Source: Halomonas litopenaei
Lineage (GTDB): Bacteria; Pseudomonadota; Gammaproteobacteria; Pseudomonadales; Halomonadaceae
Length of the DNA: 64,000 bases
Direction of reading: 5' to 3'
NCBI RefSeq assembly: GCF_003045775.1
Contig: NZ_PXNS01000011.1
Location: 26,369 to 90,368 of the forward strand
In this document: positions 8,570 to 16,260 of the stretch, in pieces
Numbering within the stretch: the stretch's first letter is position 1
Layout of the letters: the number at the start of each line of letters is the position of its first letter
Position numbers and translations under genes: made by a program
The notes under the pieces: model-generated
Seen by the model: only the letters and a program-made list of their open reading frames with translations
What the model was told of the DNA's origin: nothing
Database searches by the model: none

Positions 8570-9516
8570 AGGCTCGCCTCCAGGGCGGCCAGGGCGTCAT
8601 CGCCGTCGCGGGTGGTGACGCCTTCGAGGAAGGCAGCGCGCTTGTCGGGATGCTGCTCGAGCCACTCTCGGGCGACCTCGTCGAGGTCACGCTCCTCGAG
8701 GCTGAAGGCCTTGATGAACTCGCTCTGCTCATGCGCGCTGAACACGAACTGGTCGAGCAGTCGGGTCAGGTTGGGATTGGCCTCGGCGAACTCGCTGGCG
8801 ACGATGGTCTTGACGTCGCTGCGGCCGTTGTCGGGGCCGAACACGCCTTCGCTGTCGTCGAGAATGTGCACGTCGTACTCGGGGATCATCCAGTGGGGCG
8901 TCCAGCCGTAGAAGACGATCCAGCGCTGTTCGTTCACCGCCGCCTTGACTTCGCTGAGCATGCCGGGGGTCGAGGAGGACATGACCTCCCAGTCACCGAG
9001 CCCGTGGGTGTCGCTGTCGATGGCGGCGTGGATGAAGTCGGTCACGGTGGAGCCGCTTTCGATCGAGTAGAAGGTGTGCTCGAAGCGCTCGGCGTTCTGC
9101 GCCTCGCCCAACTGGGAAGCGTCGGTGATACCGGCCTCGGCCACGTAGCCGGGCACGGCGAATCCCATGCGCGCGCCGGTCACGTTGTTGCCTAGATCGA
9201 CGATGGCGTCCGCCGCCATGGCGGCGTCGTAGCTTTCCTGCTGGGCCGGCAGCCAGCCGGCCAGAAAGGCGTCGCTGTCGCCGGTGGTCAGGGTCTTGTA
9301 GCCCACCGTGGAGCTGAGCTCCTGGCGTTCGACCTGGTAGCCCAGGGGCGCGACGAGCTGCGCCAGGATCTCGCTCTTGACGGTGACCCCGGGCCAGGGC
9401 GGGACGACCAGGCTCAGCTCATCGTCGCGGTCAGCGGCCTGGGCGGAGGCGGCGGCAAGGCCGAGCGCGGCTGCCAGGGCGATGGAACGGGGCTTGTGCG
9501 AGAAACATCGAGTCAC
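8566..9516 (-). CDS. Orphan glycine betaine/carnitine-type ABC substrate-binding protein
   Basis: 316 residues from GTG 9516, preceded by AAGGAG at 7 bases. An ATG at 9558 is in frame but lacks such a site and would lengthen the leader. The signal peptide runs to about residue 27 (ending SAQA, mature ADRDDE). The mature protein has the OpuAC/ProX fold, with aromatic-rich motifs VVPPWPGVTV and FYGWTPHWMI typical of quaternary-ammonium cages. No betaine permease or ATPase is present in the window, so it probably serves a core transporter encoded elsewhere, like CaiX with CbcWV in Pseudomonas. Its place in this operon argues that the pathway substrate or product is a trimethylammonium zwitterion (inference). 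Confidence 0.85.
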   Translation of the reverse strand: MTRCFSHKPRSIALAAALGLAAASAQAADRDDELSLVVPPWPGVTVKSEILAQLVAPLGYQVERQELSSTVGYKTLTTGDSDAFLAGWLPAQQESYDAAMAADAIVDLGNNVTGARMGFAVPGYVAEAGITDASQLGEAQNAERFEHTFYSIESGSTVTDFIHAAIDSDTHGLGDWEVMSSSTPGMLSEVKAAVNEQRWIVFYGWTPHWMIPEYDVHILDDSEGVFGPDNGRSDVKTIVASEFAEANPNLTRLLDQFVFSAHEQSEFIKAFSLEERDLDEVAREWLEQHPDKRAAFLEGVTTRDGDDALAALEASL

Positions 9517-9610
9517 GGGGAACTCCTTCGTTATTTTATGGATGCATAACTGATGCATAAGTGATGCATGGTCGGGACGCCGTCGATCCGCTCGGTGCCG
9601 GCGTCCTGCC

Positions 9611-11317
9611 TCAGTGTTCGAGCTGGCGACACCAGGCCAGGGCGTCGATCTCGACGATCAGCGGTGAACCGGCATCATTCAGGCTTGAAAGCGCCGACGC
9701 CAGGTCGTCGGCGCTGGCGGCCTGACGATAGCGGCAGTCGAAGGCCTGGGCGAGGGCGGCGAAGTCCGGGGGAGCCAGATCGACCCCCACGTGAGCCACA
9801 CCGTCGGCGCTCATGTAACGGCGTATCTCGTCGTAGCCGTCGTTGTTCCAGATCAGGATCGCCAAGGGCCTTGCCAGGGCGGTGTCGGCGCAGGCCAAAT
9901 CGCTCGAATCACGGTCGATTGACCCCTGCTCGGCGCGAGCGCGGTCGGCCTCCAGGGCGATATCCCGGGCGGTGGCAAGCTCTCCCAGCACGAACTGCAG
10001 GCCGCCGTCGCCGACCAGCGCCACCACCGGCAGATCCGGTCGTGCCAGCCCCGCGCCCAGGGCCGCAGGCAGGCCGTAGCCCAGGGTGCCGAAGCCGGTG
10101 GCGGCGTTGAACCAGCGACGTGGCGCCGGGCGTCTGGCCACCACGTTGCCGGCGTACACCGGGCCGGTGGAGTCGCCGACGATAATCGCCTCGGGCAGCA
10201 CCTCGTCGAGGGTGGTAAACAGCGGCCGATAGCGCGCGAGCTCCGGGTCATCGGCGAGGGCCAGCTCGTGGCGCACGCGCTCGCAGCGCTCGCGACCGAC
10301 TTCTCGTTGTGGCCGGCCTTCATCTTCGCCGCGTTCCAGTGCGACCAGCAGGGCCTCGGCGGTCAGCCCGATATCGGCCACCAGGGCCAGGTCGGCGATG
10401 TGACTGCGCGCCAGCTGCTCGGCGTCCAGATCGACCCGGATCAGGCTGCCCTCGAGCTTGAAACCGTCGTCGAACACCAGGTCGTAGTCGGTCTCGCCGA
10501 GTTCGGTGCCAAGGGCCAGGATGACGTCGGCCTGCCGGGCCAGTCGGCGTGTCGCCGGCAGGCTGGCGGTGGCGCCCAGGTCCAGCGGATGGTCGGCACC
10601 GAGCAGCCCGCGGGCATTGATGGTGGTCAGGGTGGGGGCGTCCAGGTGTTCGACCAGGGCGGTGACGCTGGTGGCGGCGGCGCAGGCGCCACCTCCCACC
10701 AGTACCAGCGGGCGCTGTGCCTCGCCCAGCAGTCGGCTGGCGGCCGCGACGGCCTGGGGCGCTGGCGCCGGTGGAAAGACGCGCATCGCCGCAGGCATCG
10801 GTGCCTTGACCGGGGCGGCGAACAGATCGATGGGGATCTCGATATGCACCGGCCCCGGGCGTGCGCCCTGGAACACGGCGAAGGCGCGGGCCAGCACTTC
10901 GGGCAGCGCCTCGGGATCGAGCAGGGTATGGCTGAAGCGGGCCACCCCGGCCAGGGTCTGGCCCTGGTGGGGCATCTCGTGGAGACGGCCCTGGCCGCGC
11001 CCAAGCGTCGACACGGTATTGACGCTGGAAATCACCAGCATCGGCACCGAATCGGCCAGCGCCTGGCCCATGGCGGTGGCGATATTGGTCATGCCCGGGC
11101 CCGTGATGATAAAGCAGGCGGCGGGACGCCCGCTGGCCCGGGCGTAGCCGTCGGCCATGAAACCGGCGCCCTGTTCGTGGCGTGGCGTGACATGACGAAG
11201 ACCAGAATGCTCAAGGCCCCGGTACAGCTCGACGGTGTGCACGCCGGGAATGCCGAAGACGGTGTCGATCCCCTGGGCCTCGAGCAGCTCGATCAGGCGC
11301 TGGGCGCAGGTGGTCAT
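9611..11317 (-). CDS. ThDP-dependent 2-oxo acid decarboxylase (AruI-like) with an insertion
   Basis: 568 residues. The three-domain ThDP fold is clear: N-terminal PYR domain with catalytic Glu48 in RHEQGAGFMADGYAR, a central Rossmann-like domain at about 190-330, and a C-terminal PP domain with VGDGGLQF and NNDGYDEI. It resembles 5-guanidino-2-oxopentanoate decarboxylase AruI, so it probably turns the 2-oxo acid made by the aminotransferase into an aldehyde. Oddity: the usual spacing of about 25-30 residues between GDG and NN is here about 56. The extra Asp/Ala/Arg-rich stretch (LEADRARAEQGSIDRDSSDL and onward, about nt 9870-9960) may be an in-frame insertion. The start overlaps the stop of the HD gene by four bases. 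Confidence 0.8.
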   Translation of the reverse strand: MTTCAQRLIELLEAQGIDTVFGIPGVHTVELYRGLEHSGLRHVTPRHEQGAGFMADGYARASGRPAACFIITGPGMTNIATAMGQALADSVPMLVISSVNTVSTLGRGQGRLHEMPHQGQTLAGVARFSHTLLDPEALPEVLARAFAVFQGARPGPVHIEIPIDLFAAPVKAPMPAAMRVFPPAPAPQAVAAASRLLGEAQRPLVLVGGGACAAATSVTALVEHLDAPTLTTINARGLLGADHPLDLGATASLPATRRLARQADVILALGTELGETDYDLVFDDGFKLEGSLIRVDLDAEQLARSHIADLALVADIGLTAEALLVALERGEDEGRPQREVGRERCERVRHELALADDPELARYRPLFTTLDEVLPEAIIVGDSTGPVYAGNVVARRPAPRRWFNAATGFGTLGYGLPAALGAGLARPDLPVVALVGDGGLQFVLGELATARDIALEADRARAEQGSIDRDSSDLACADTALARPLAILIWNNDGYDEIRRYMSADGVAHVGVDLAPPDFAALAQAFDCRYRQAASADDLASALSSLNDAGSPLIVEIDALAWCRQLEH

Positions 11318-11958
11318 CGGGAGGCCTCCTGGGCATTCGCCTGGGGCTCGGGGCTGGAGTCGCTGTCTTCTACCACGCTCGGCAGGCCGCCGAAGGGTTC
11401 GCGGCCCATGACGTTTTCGATCATCGGCAGGAAGGCGTCCAGTGGCAGGGTGTCGTAGTCGGGGTCGAAGCTGGTCTGGTCCCAGTCGTCGCAGAAGCGC
11501 ACCGTGCGGGCGTAGGCCGGGTGGTCGCGATAGGCCTCACGGGCGTGGCGATCCTGGCCGAAGAAGTGGCGGTAGTGGTAGCCCTGAAACAGCTCGTGGT
11601 GACGGATCATCCAGACATTGAGCGGGTCGACGAAAGGCTCGAGGATGGCGGCGGCGATCTCGGCGTGATTGGCCGGGGCCAGGTCGTCGCCGATGTCGTG
11701 GAGCAGGGCACAGACCACGGTCTCTTCGTCGGCGCCGTCACGCAGCGCGCGGGTGGCGGTCTGCAGACAGTGCTCGTAGCGGTCCACCGGATAGCCGTGG
11801 GTGTCGCCCTTGAGTCGCTCGAGGTGGGCGAGCACACGACGGCAGGCGTCGCTCTGGTAGGCACGAAAGTGGCGGTCGATCAGGCGCCACTCTTCGGCGG
11901 TGCTCTGGTCAAAGCGCGCGAAGCGGGCCTGGGTCAGTGCGAGATCGCTGGTGCTCAT
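11314..11958 (-). CDS. HD-domain mixed-valent diiron oxygenase, TmpB/PhnZ-like
   Basis: 214 residues. HD-fold protein of the small oxygenase branch (PhnZ, TmpB, MIOX relatives), not a nucleotide phosphohydrolase. The expected metal ligands are all visible: H63 (RYEHCLQ), H87-D88 (LLHDIGD), H98 (NHAE), H120/H121 (RHHELFQGYHY) and Asp near 157-160 (FCDDWDQ). TmpB oxidatively cleaves 1-hydroxy-2-(trimethylamino)ethylphosphonate, and PhnZ cleaves a hydroxylated aminoethylphosphonate. The ATG at 11958 overlaps the end of the 2OG oxygenase gene by four bases, exactly the TmpA-TmpB pairing. No phosphonate transporter or phosphate gene is nearby, so the substrate may be a carboxylate analogue. Chemistry by homology; substrate open. 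Confidence 0.78.
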   Translation of the reverse strand: MSTSDLALTQARFARFDQSTAEEWRLIDRHFRAYQSDACRRVLAHLERLKGDTHGYPVDRYEHCLQTATRALRDGADEETVVCALLHDIGDDLAPANHAEIAAAILEPFVDPLNVWMIRHHELFQGYHYRHFFGQDRHAREAYRDHPAYARTVRFCDDWDQTSFDPDYDTLPLDAFLPMIENVMGREPFGGLPSVVEDSDSSPEPQANAQEASR

Positions 11959-13136
11959 ACGCTGGCCCCCTGGGTGGTTCGTGGGAGGTTGTCGGCGGTA
12001 CCGGCTTCCGAGTCGTGTGCGGGCTTGAGCCGATCCTTCAGCAACAGGCGTCGACTGGCGGTGCTGTCACGGTCCACGTAGCCCTGGCGCAGGTGGCGTA
12101 CGCCGCCTTCGAGCTGAAAGGCGGTACGCCCGTGCAGCAGGCGGTAGTTGTCCATGATCAGCATCTCGCCAGGGGACAGCTTGAGTTCGAGGGTAAGCTC
12201 GGACGAGCGAATCAGTTGGTAGAAGGCCTTGCGGGCGGCGTAGTAGCGGCGCAGCAGGGCGCTGTCCATCAGGTCGATACGCTCGGTGCGGTTGGAGTAG
12301 CGTACCCGCGTCACCTCGCCCCGGGCGTCTAGCTCGATCAGCGGACCTTCGCTCTCCAGACGGGTGGTCTCGTCGTGGTAGCGAAAGCGCGGGGTCACTT
12401 CGGTCAGGCAGGCGAAGGCGTCGGGATCCTGCTGACGCAGGCGTCGAGCGGCCTCGAAGCCGTCCACCAGGGTGCTGTCGCCACCATCGGCGGCGTTGGT
12501 CAGACAGTGCAGCCAGATGTAACCGGGGATCGGATCGCGATAGGGGTTGTCGGTGTGGGGCTCGAGGCCGCGCTGGGTCATGGTCAGGTCGTAGGCGTTG
12601 GCCACCGACTTGACGTCGGCGATGCCGCCCCAGTTGGTCCGGCGCAGCGGGCCGATACGGTCGATCAGCGGCTGCATGCCGTCTTCGCTGACCGGTACGT
12701 CCGTGACGCGCACGAAACCGAAGCGATGTAGCTGGTCGAGCAGATCGAGCAGCGCCGGATCGCTTTCCAGTGCTTGCTTGAAGCTGGCCTGCGGGGGTGT
12801 GGCGAGCGTCGAGTCCCAGTACACCCGTGAGGCGTTGTCGTCCGAGCGCTGGCAGCGCACGGCATCCTCGAGCTCGTCGATCGTGATGCTGCCTCGATGG
12901 CCATCGGAGAAGGCCACGACCAGCCGCTCATCCTGGATTTCTGCCTGGGTGAGGATCAGATCCAGCGGTAGTTCGGCGGCCTCGATCAGACGCTGCCCGG
13001 TCTGGGGGTCCAGGGTTTCGGCATCGGGCAGGCGTTCGCGCAGCCACAAGGCATCAAGACGGTGATGCCCTTCACCAAGGGTCAGCGCCAGTTGGCGGCC
13101 GTCATCGGTCAGTTGCGGGGGCGTCTGCTGGGTCAT
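11955..13136 (-). CDS. Fe(II)/2-oxoglutarate oxygenase, TmpA/GBBH-like
   Basis: 393 residues. The N-terminal GBBH-like (DUF971) domain at about 15-95 has lost the usual zinc cysteines. The C-terminal TauD-type domain has the iron triad H194-x-D196 (EPHTDNPYR) and distal H335 (YRLLHGRTAF), with 2OG-binding arginine near 347-350. The HTDNPYR motif and the directly coupled HD oxygenase gene point to a TmpA-like hydroxylase, which hydroxylates the carbon next to the cleaved group, rather than to plain gamma-butyrobetaine hydroxylase. The ATG at 13136 is preceded by GGAGAGAG. First gene of the minus-strand block; its promoter faces the GlxA-type regulator at 13300. Confidence 0.78.
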   Translation of the reverse strand: MTQQTPPQLTDDGRQLALTLGEGHHRLDALWLRERLPDAETLDPQTGQRLIEAAELPLDLILTQAEIQDERLVVAFSDGHRGSITIDELEDAVRCQRSDDNASRVYWDSTLATPPQASFKQALESDPALLDLLDQLHRFGFVRVTDVPVSEDGMQPLIDRIGPLRRTNWGGIADVKSVANAYDLTMTQRGLEPHTDNPYRDPIPGYIWLHCLTNAADGGDSTLVDGFEAARRLRQQDPDAFACLTEVTPRFRYHDETTRLESEGPLIELDARGEVTRVRYSNRTERIDLMDSALLRRYYAARKAFYQLIRSSELTLELKLSPGEMLIMDNYRLLHGRTAFQLEGGVRHLRQGYVDRDSTASRRLLLKDRLKPAHDSEAGTADNLPRTTQGASV

Positions 13137-13254
13137 CGTCGAGGCTCTCTCCGGATTCGATCGGTCTGGCGTTGTTAAAGGCTCACCAGGTCGAGGAAGG
13201 GCGGTTCGACACCTGGCGTCGCTGTCTGGGTTACAGGTTACTGTGCTATTTGGG

Positions 13255-13297
13255 ATACAATTTGATCAAATTCGCCATAGCCTTGATAAAATTCGCC
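13255..13297 (+). promoter_or_regulatory. AraC-type direct-repeat operator with overlapping -10
   Basis: Two direct repeats, TTGATCAAATTCGCC (13262-13276) and TTGATAAAATTCGCC (13283-13297), match at 14 of 15 bases. Their starts are 21 bp apart, two helical turns, the usual layout for an AraC-family dimer. A TACAAT at 13255-13260 just upstream could be the -10 of the plus-strand regulator gene (weak -35 TTACAG at 13231-13236, 18-bp spacer). The repeats end two bases before the ATG at 13300, so binding there should block that gene. The minus-strand operon starts 120-165 bp away. Repeat geometry is seen; the regulator identity is inferred. Confidence 0.6.
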
Positions 13298-13299
13298 CC

Positions 13300-14505
13300 A
13301 TGTCGGACGTTGATCACCACTTGCACAGTGACATAGACAGGCACGCCAACAGCCACGCCAACAGCCACGGCAACGGCCACGCCAAAAGCCAGGCAGACAG
13401 CGAGGCCCGCTGGCCCGACAGCCATCCCTATCCGCGCCCGGACTCGCCGCCGCTGTTGTCGCCCGACCAGGCCGAACACACCCTGGACGTGTGGCTGGTG
13501 CCCAAGTTTTCGATGCTGACGCTGTTCTGCCTGCTCGAGCCGCTCAGGGTGGCCAACCGTTTTGGTCGGGATCTGTTTGCCTGGCGCCTGCTGTCTGCCG
13601 ATGGCGAGGCGGTGACGGCCAGCAATGGCGTACGCATCGATGTCGATGGACGTCTGTCCGAGGTTACCGAGGCCGACTGGTACCAGGGGCTGGCGTCCAA
13701 GGGGCGTCTGATGGTGGTGTCGTCCTATGAGCCGGAAGCCTGTATCGGTGTCGAGGATCTGGCGTTGCTCAAGCGACTGGCGGCCCATGGCGTCTGGCTT
13801 GGGGGGGTGGACACCGCCCCCTTTATCCTGGCCAGGGCGGGCGTACTGGAGGGCTATCCGGTGGCGCTGCACTGGGAAAGCGTGCCGGCCTTTCGCGAGG
13901 AGTTCCCTGAGCTGATAGTGCGAGCGGACAGCTACGTCTGGGAAGGCGGACGTCTCACCGGCTCCGGCGGCGCCGCCAGCATCGACATGATGCTCGAGTG
14001 GATCGTGACCCTTTATGGTCCTTCGCTGGCCGAGGCGGTGGGGCGACAGATCGTGCATTCGCGGCCTGCGGAGGCGAGGGGAGCCGCAACAGCGCAGCAA
14101 GTAGCAGGGAGGGCTGGGGCCAGCACCGGCTGGGTAGCGGATCGGGCTTCGCCCAGGGAGCTGCCGCGTGGGGTGCTGCGCGCACTGGCGGTAATGGAGG
14201 CCAATCTCGCCCAGGCGCTGCCGATTCCCGACGTCTGTCGTCTGGCGGGCCTGTCCCAGCGCCAGTTGACCCGGCTATTCGTGCAGGAGTTCGGCGAGAC
14301 GCCCAAGCAGTGCTATCTGAACATGCGGCTGGACCAGGCCCAGCGGATTCTGGCCGACAGTCGCATTGCGGTGACCGAGGCCGCGGTGGCGGTGGGCTTC
14401 AGCCACCTGGCGCACTTCTCCAGAGCCTACCGCAAGCGCTTTGGCGAGGCGCCGAGCGTGACCGCCCGGCGTGGGCTGCGGCCACCGGCGTCGGCGGAAG
14501 GCTAG
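13300..14505 (+). CDS. GlxA-family AraC transcriptional regulator
   Basis: 401 residues from ATG 13300; a further in-frame start at 13243 would run through the operator repeats. The N-terminus (1-60) is unusual, with His/Asn/Ser-rich HANSHANSHGNGHAKSQ. A DJ-1/PfpI-like GATase-1 domain follows at about 65-255, and a C-terminal AraC double helix-turn-helix at about 295-390 (VCRLAGLSQRQLTRLFVQEF, then AAVAVGFSHLAHFSRAYRK). The linker carries an Ala/Gly/Arg-rich stretch at about 265-290 that looks like an insertion. Relatives include GbdR, CdhR, SouR and ArgR of Pseudomonas, which sense betaine, carnitine or arginine. It is divergent from the TmpA-like operon and is its best candidate regulator. 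Confidence 0.85.
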   Translation: MSDVDHHLHSDIDRHANSHANSHGNGHAKSQADSEARWPDSHPYPRPDSPPLLSPDQAEHTLDVWLVPKFSMLTLFCLLEPLRVANRFGRDLFAWRLLSADGEAVTASNGVRIDVDGRLSEVTEADWYQGLASKGRLMVVSSYEPEACIGVEDLALLKRLAAHGVWLGGVDTAPFILARAGVLEGYPVALHWESVPAFREEFPELIVRADSYVWEGGRLTGSGGAASIDMMLEWIVTLYGPSLAEAVGRQIVHSRPAEARGAATAQQVAGRAGASTGWVADRASPRELPRGVLRALAVMEANLAQALPIPDVCRLAGLSQRQLTRLFVQEFGETPKQCYLNMRLDQAQRILADSRIAVTEAAVAVGFSHLAHFSRAYRKRFGEAPSVTARRGLRPPASAEG

Positions 14506-14525
14506 CCGGTGGCCTTGCCTCGCTG

Positions 14526-15794
14526 CTAGGCCTGTCCGGCCTCGGCCAGTTCCCGCTCGCGGCGACGGCGCTGGACGATGCGATAGCGTGAGCGCACCTC
14601 GTCGCGCTCGAGGTAGCAGCCCTGCAGCCAGCGGTGGCCGGAGTCGCCTTCAAAGGCGTCACGAGCGTGCAGCAGGCGGCGATTGTCGAAGATCACCAGG
14701 TCGCCGGGGGCGTAGGTGAAGCGCAGGGCGAAACGGGGCTCGCGCAGGCGCTGCTGGAGCGCCATCAGTGCCCGGTAGGCCTCCTCGACCTGGTCGAAAT
14801 CGGTCATCAGCGGGCCGCGCAGGAAGTCGGCGATGCGCACCTCGAGCAGTTGCTGCTGTTCATCGAGCACGATCATCGGCGAGTGCCAGACGTAGTCGGT
14901 GGTCTTGGCGGTATTGGCGTAGCGCCAGTGGACGCGAGTCAGGGTAGCGAAGGCCTCGGGGTCTTCCTCGCGCAGGGCCTCGGCCACCGCGAAACCGTCG
15001 AGCATTACCGCCTGGCCGCCGGCCACGCTGTTCTCGAGACAGTGCAGGAACTGAAGACCGGGATGGTACTCGCGGGTCGGCAGGTCCACGTGGGGCGGCA
15101 GGGCAATCGAGGTGTAGGCGTTGGAGTCCGGGTCCGGCTTGGCGCGAACGTTGAACAGGGTGCCGAAGTTGGTGGCCCGCAACGGCCCGAAGCGCTCGGC
15201 GATGTTCTCCAGGGTGCCGGGCTCGGTGGGCAGGCCGCGCAGCCGCACGAGGCCGTGGCGCAGCAGCGCGTCGAGCGCCGGGGCCAGGATCGTCTCTTCT
15301 TCGGGGCTGTCGGCCTGGGTCGTGGTCCAGCCGCCGGCGTCCAGGGTGACCGGTTCCTTGTCCTGGCCGCCGAGCCAGGTCTCGACCGGTACCAGCGGCG
15401 CCAGCGGATCCTCGGTGTTGTCGTAGTCGTGGGCTCTCAGCCAGCCGGGGTGAAAGCGCAGGCTGCGCTGTTCCGGCGTCATCAGCAGTTCAACGGCGCC
15501 GCTGGTGTCCAGCGTCGCTTGGGCAATTTCCGGCCAGGCGTCCAGGCTCGACAGATCGAGGATGCGCTCCCTTGTCGCCGGATTTATGGTGCTGTCGTCG
15601 GCGGCGTTTTCGCGCAGCCAGACGCTGTGATAGCGGCTGACACGGCCGTCCTGCCAGTTCACGGTCAGCACCCTTGGCGTCGAGGCAACGCTTGCGATGG
15701 GCACCTCGATCGGCCAGGCGTCATAGTCCGGGGTGCGCGGTAGATCGACCGAGGCGGACTGCTGGTGTTCGCTGGTGTGCTGTGGCTGGTTCAT
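14526..15794 (-). CDS. Gamma-butyrobetaine 2-oxoglutarate dioxygenase
   Basis: 422 residues from ATG 15794, preceded by GGAG. A GBBH-like N-terminal domain (about 40-120, without the zinc cysteines) precedes a TauD-type oxygenase domain. The iron triad is H235-x-D237 (PPHVDLPTREYHPGLQFLHC) and H376 (RRLLHARDAF). This motif context is that of bacterial gamma-butyrobetaine hydroxylases, which make L-carnitine using Fe(II) and 2-oxoglutarate. It lies convergent to the regulator at 13300 and apart from the TmpA-like operon, with its own upstream region holding 21-bp-spaced direct repeats. The product would feed the carnitine operon at 20880-25583. Confidence 0.85.
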   Translation of the reverse strand: MNQPQHTSEHQQSASVDLPRTPDYDAWPIEVPIASVASTPRVLTVNWQDGRVSRYHSVWLRENAADDSTINPATRERILDLSSLDAWPEIAQATLDTSGAVELLMTPEQRSLRFHPGWLRAHDYDNTEDPLAPLVPVETWLGGQDKEPVTLDAGGWTTTQADSPEEETILAPALDALLRHGLVRLRGLPTEPGTLENIAERFGPLRATNFGTLFNVRAKPDPDSNAYTSIALPPHVDLPTREYHPGLQFLHCLENSVAGGQAVMLDGFAVAEALREEDPEAFATLTRVHWRYANTAKTTDYVWHSPMIVLDEQQQLLEVRIADFLRGPLMTDFDQVEEAYRALMALQQRLREPRFALRFTYAPGDLVIFDNRRLLHARDAFEGDSGHRWLQGCYLERDEVRSRYRIVQRRRRERELAEAGQA

Positions 15795-16172
15795 CGGGAC
15801 TCCGTCGAAGCTGGGACGGGCGCGTGGTGCGTCACGGATGGCAGCGCCCGCGCTGTGCGTCATGGATGGCAGCGCCGACTGGCGCTCAAGTGGGGACCAG
15901 CTTGCCTGTCAGGCAGCACCGAAGTCGTGCATAAATCGACAGGTATCGTGCAGAAGCCGACATTCAGGGCGCGCCAGGTACGCCAGGTATGCCAACTGGC
16001 CAGGGCGAACAGGGCGACAGATGGTGGCCCGTGTCAAAGGAGGCGTCGTCTTGGCTCCCGGGGGGGCTGGCGCCGTGTTGTTGATGAGTGTGGATGAAAG
16101 GCGCGGGTGAAGCTCGAGGCGGAGGCGAAGCCGCTGGCCAGGGCGAACAGGGCGACAGATTGTAGGCCCGTG
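15795..16172. other. Intergenic region with operator-like and duplicated sequence
   Basis: No intact gene in these 378 bases. From left to right: a short direct repeat with the core ATGGCAGCGCC (near 15838-15876), then 17-bp direct repeats at 15925-15962, then a duplicated regulator 3' end that starts at 15996. The promoter of the butyrobetaine hydroxylase gene (start 15794, minus strand) must lie in the left half. Confidence 0.6.
15925..15962. promoter_or_regulatory. Direct repeats 21 bp apart, candidate AraC-type site
   Basis: TCGTGCATAAATCGACA at 15925-15941 and TCGTGCAGAAGCCGACA at 15946-15962 share the pattern TCGTGCA-N5-CGACA. The starts are 21 bp apart, the normal geometry for two AraC-family DNA-binding domains on one face of the helix. 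The site is 131 bp upstream of the butyrobetaine hydroxylase start, an activator-like distance. Any of the three GlxA-type regulators nearby could bind it. Confidence 0.55.
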
Positions 16173-16260
16173 TCACATGAGGCGGCGTCTTAGCTCCCGG
16201 GGGCTGGCGCCGTGGTGCTGGCGAAAGGCGCGGGTGAAGCTCGAGGCGGAGGCGAAGCCG
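15996..16260 (-). repeat. Duplicated 3' end of the GlxA-type regulator gene
   Basis: Unit 1 (15996-16133, 138 bp) and unit 2 (16134-16260, 127 bp) are tandem copies, both beginning CTGGCCAGGGCGA, and the same start recurs at 16261. Unit 2 contains the last codons and stop of the regulator gene at 16173-17132. Unit 1 is a diverged, untranslated copy downstream of it with small insertions (the GATGAGTGTGGATG region). Slipped or unequal recombination at the gene end is the simplest origin. Confidence 0.8.

Noticed and set aside
11314..11958. HD protein as a nucleotide phosphohydrolase
   Set aside because: Ligand spacing and its coupling to a 2OG oxygenase fit the PhnZ/TmpB oxygenase branch better.
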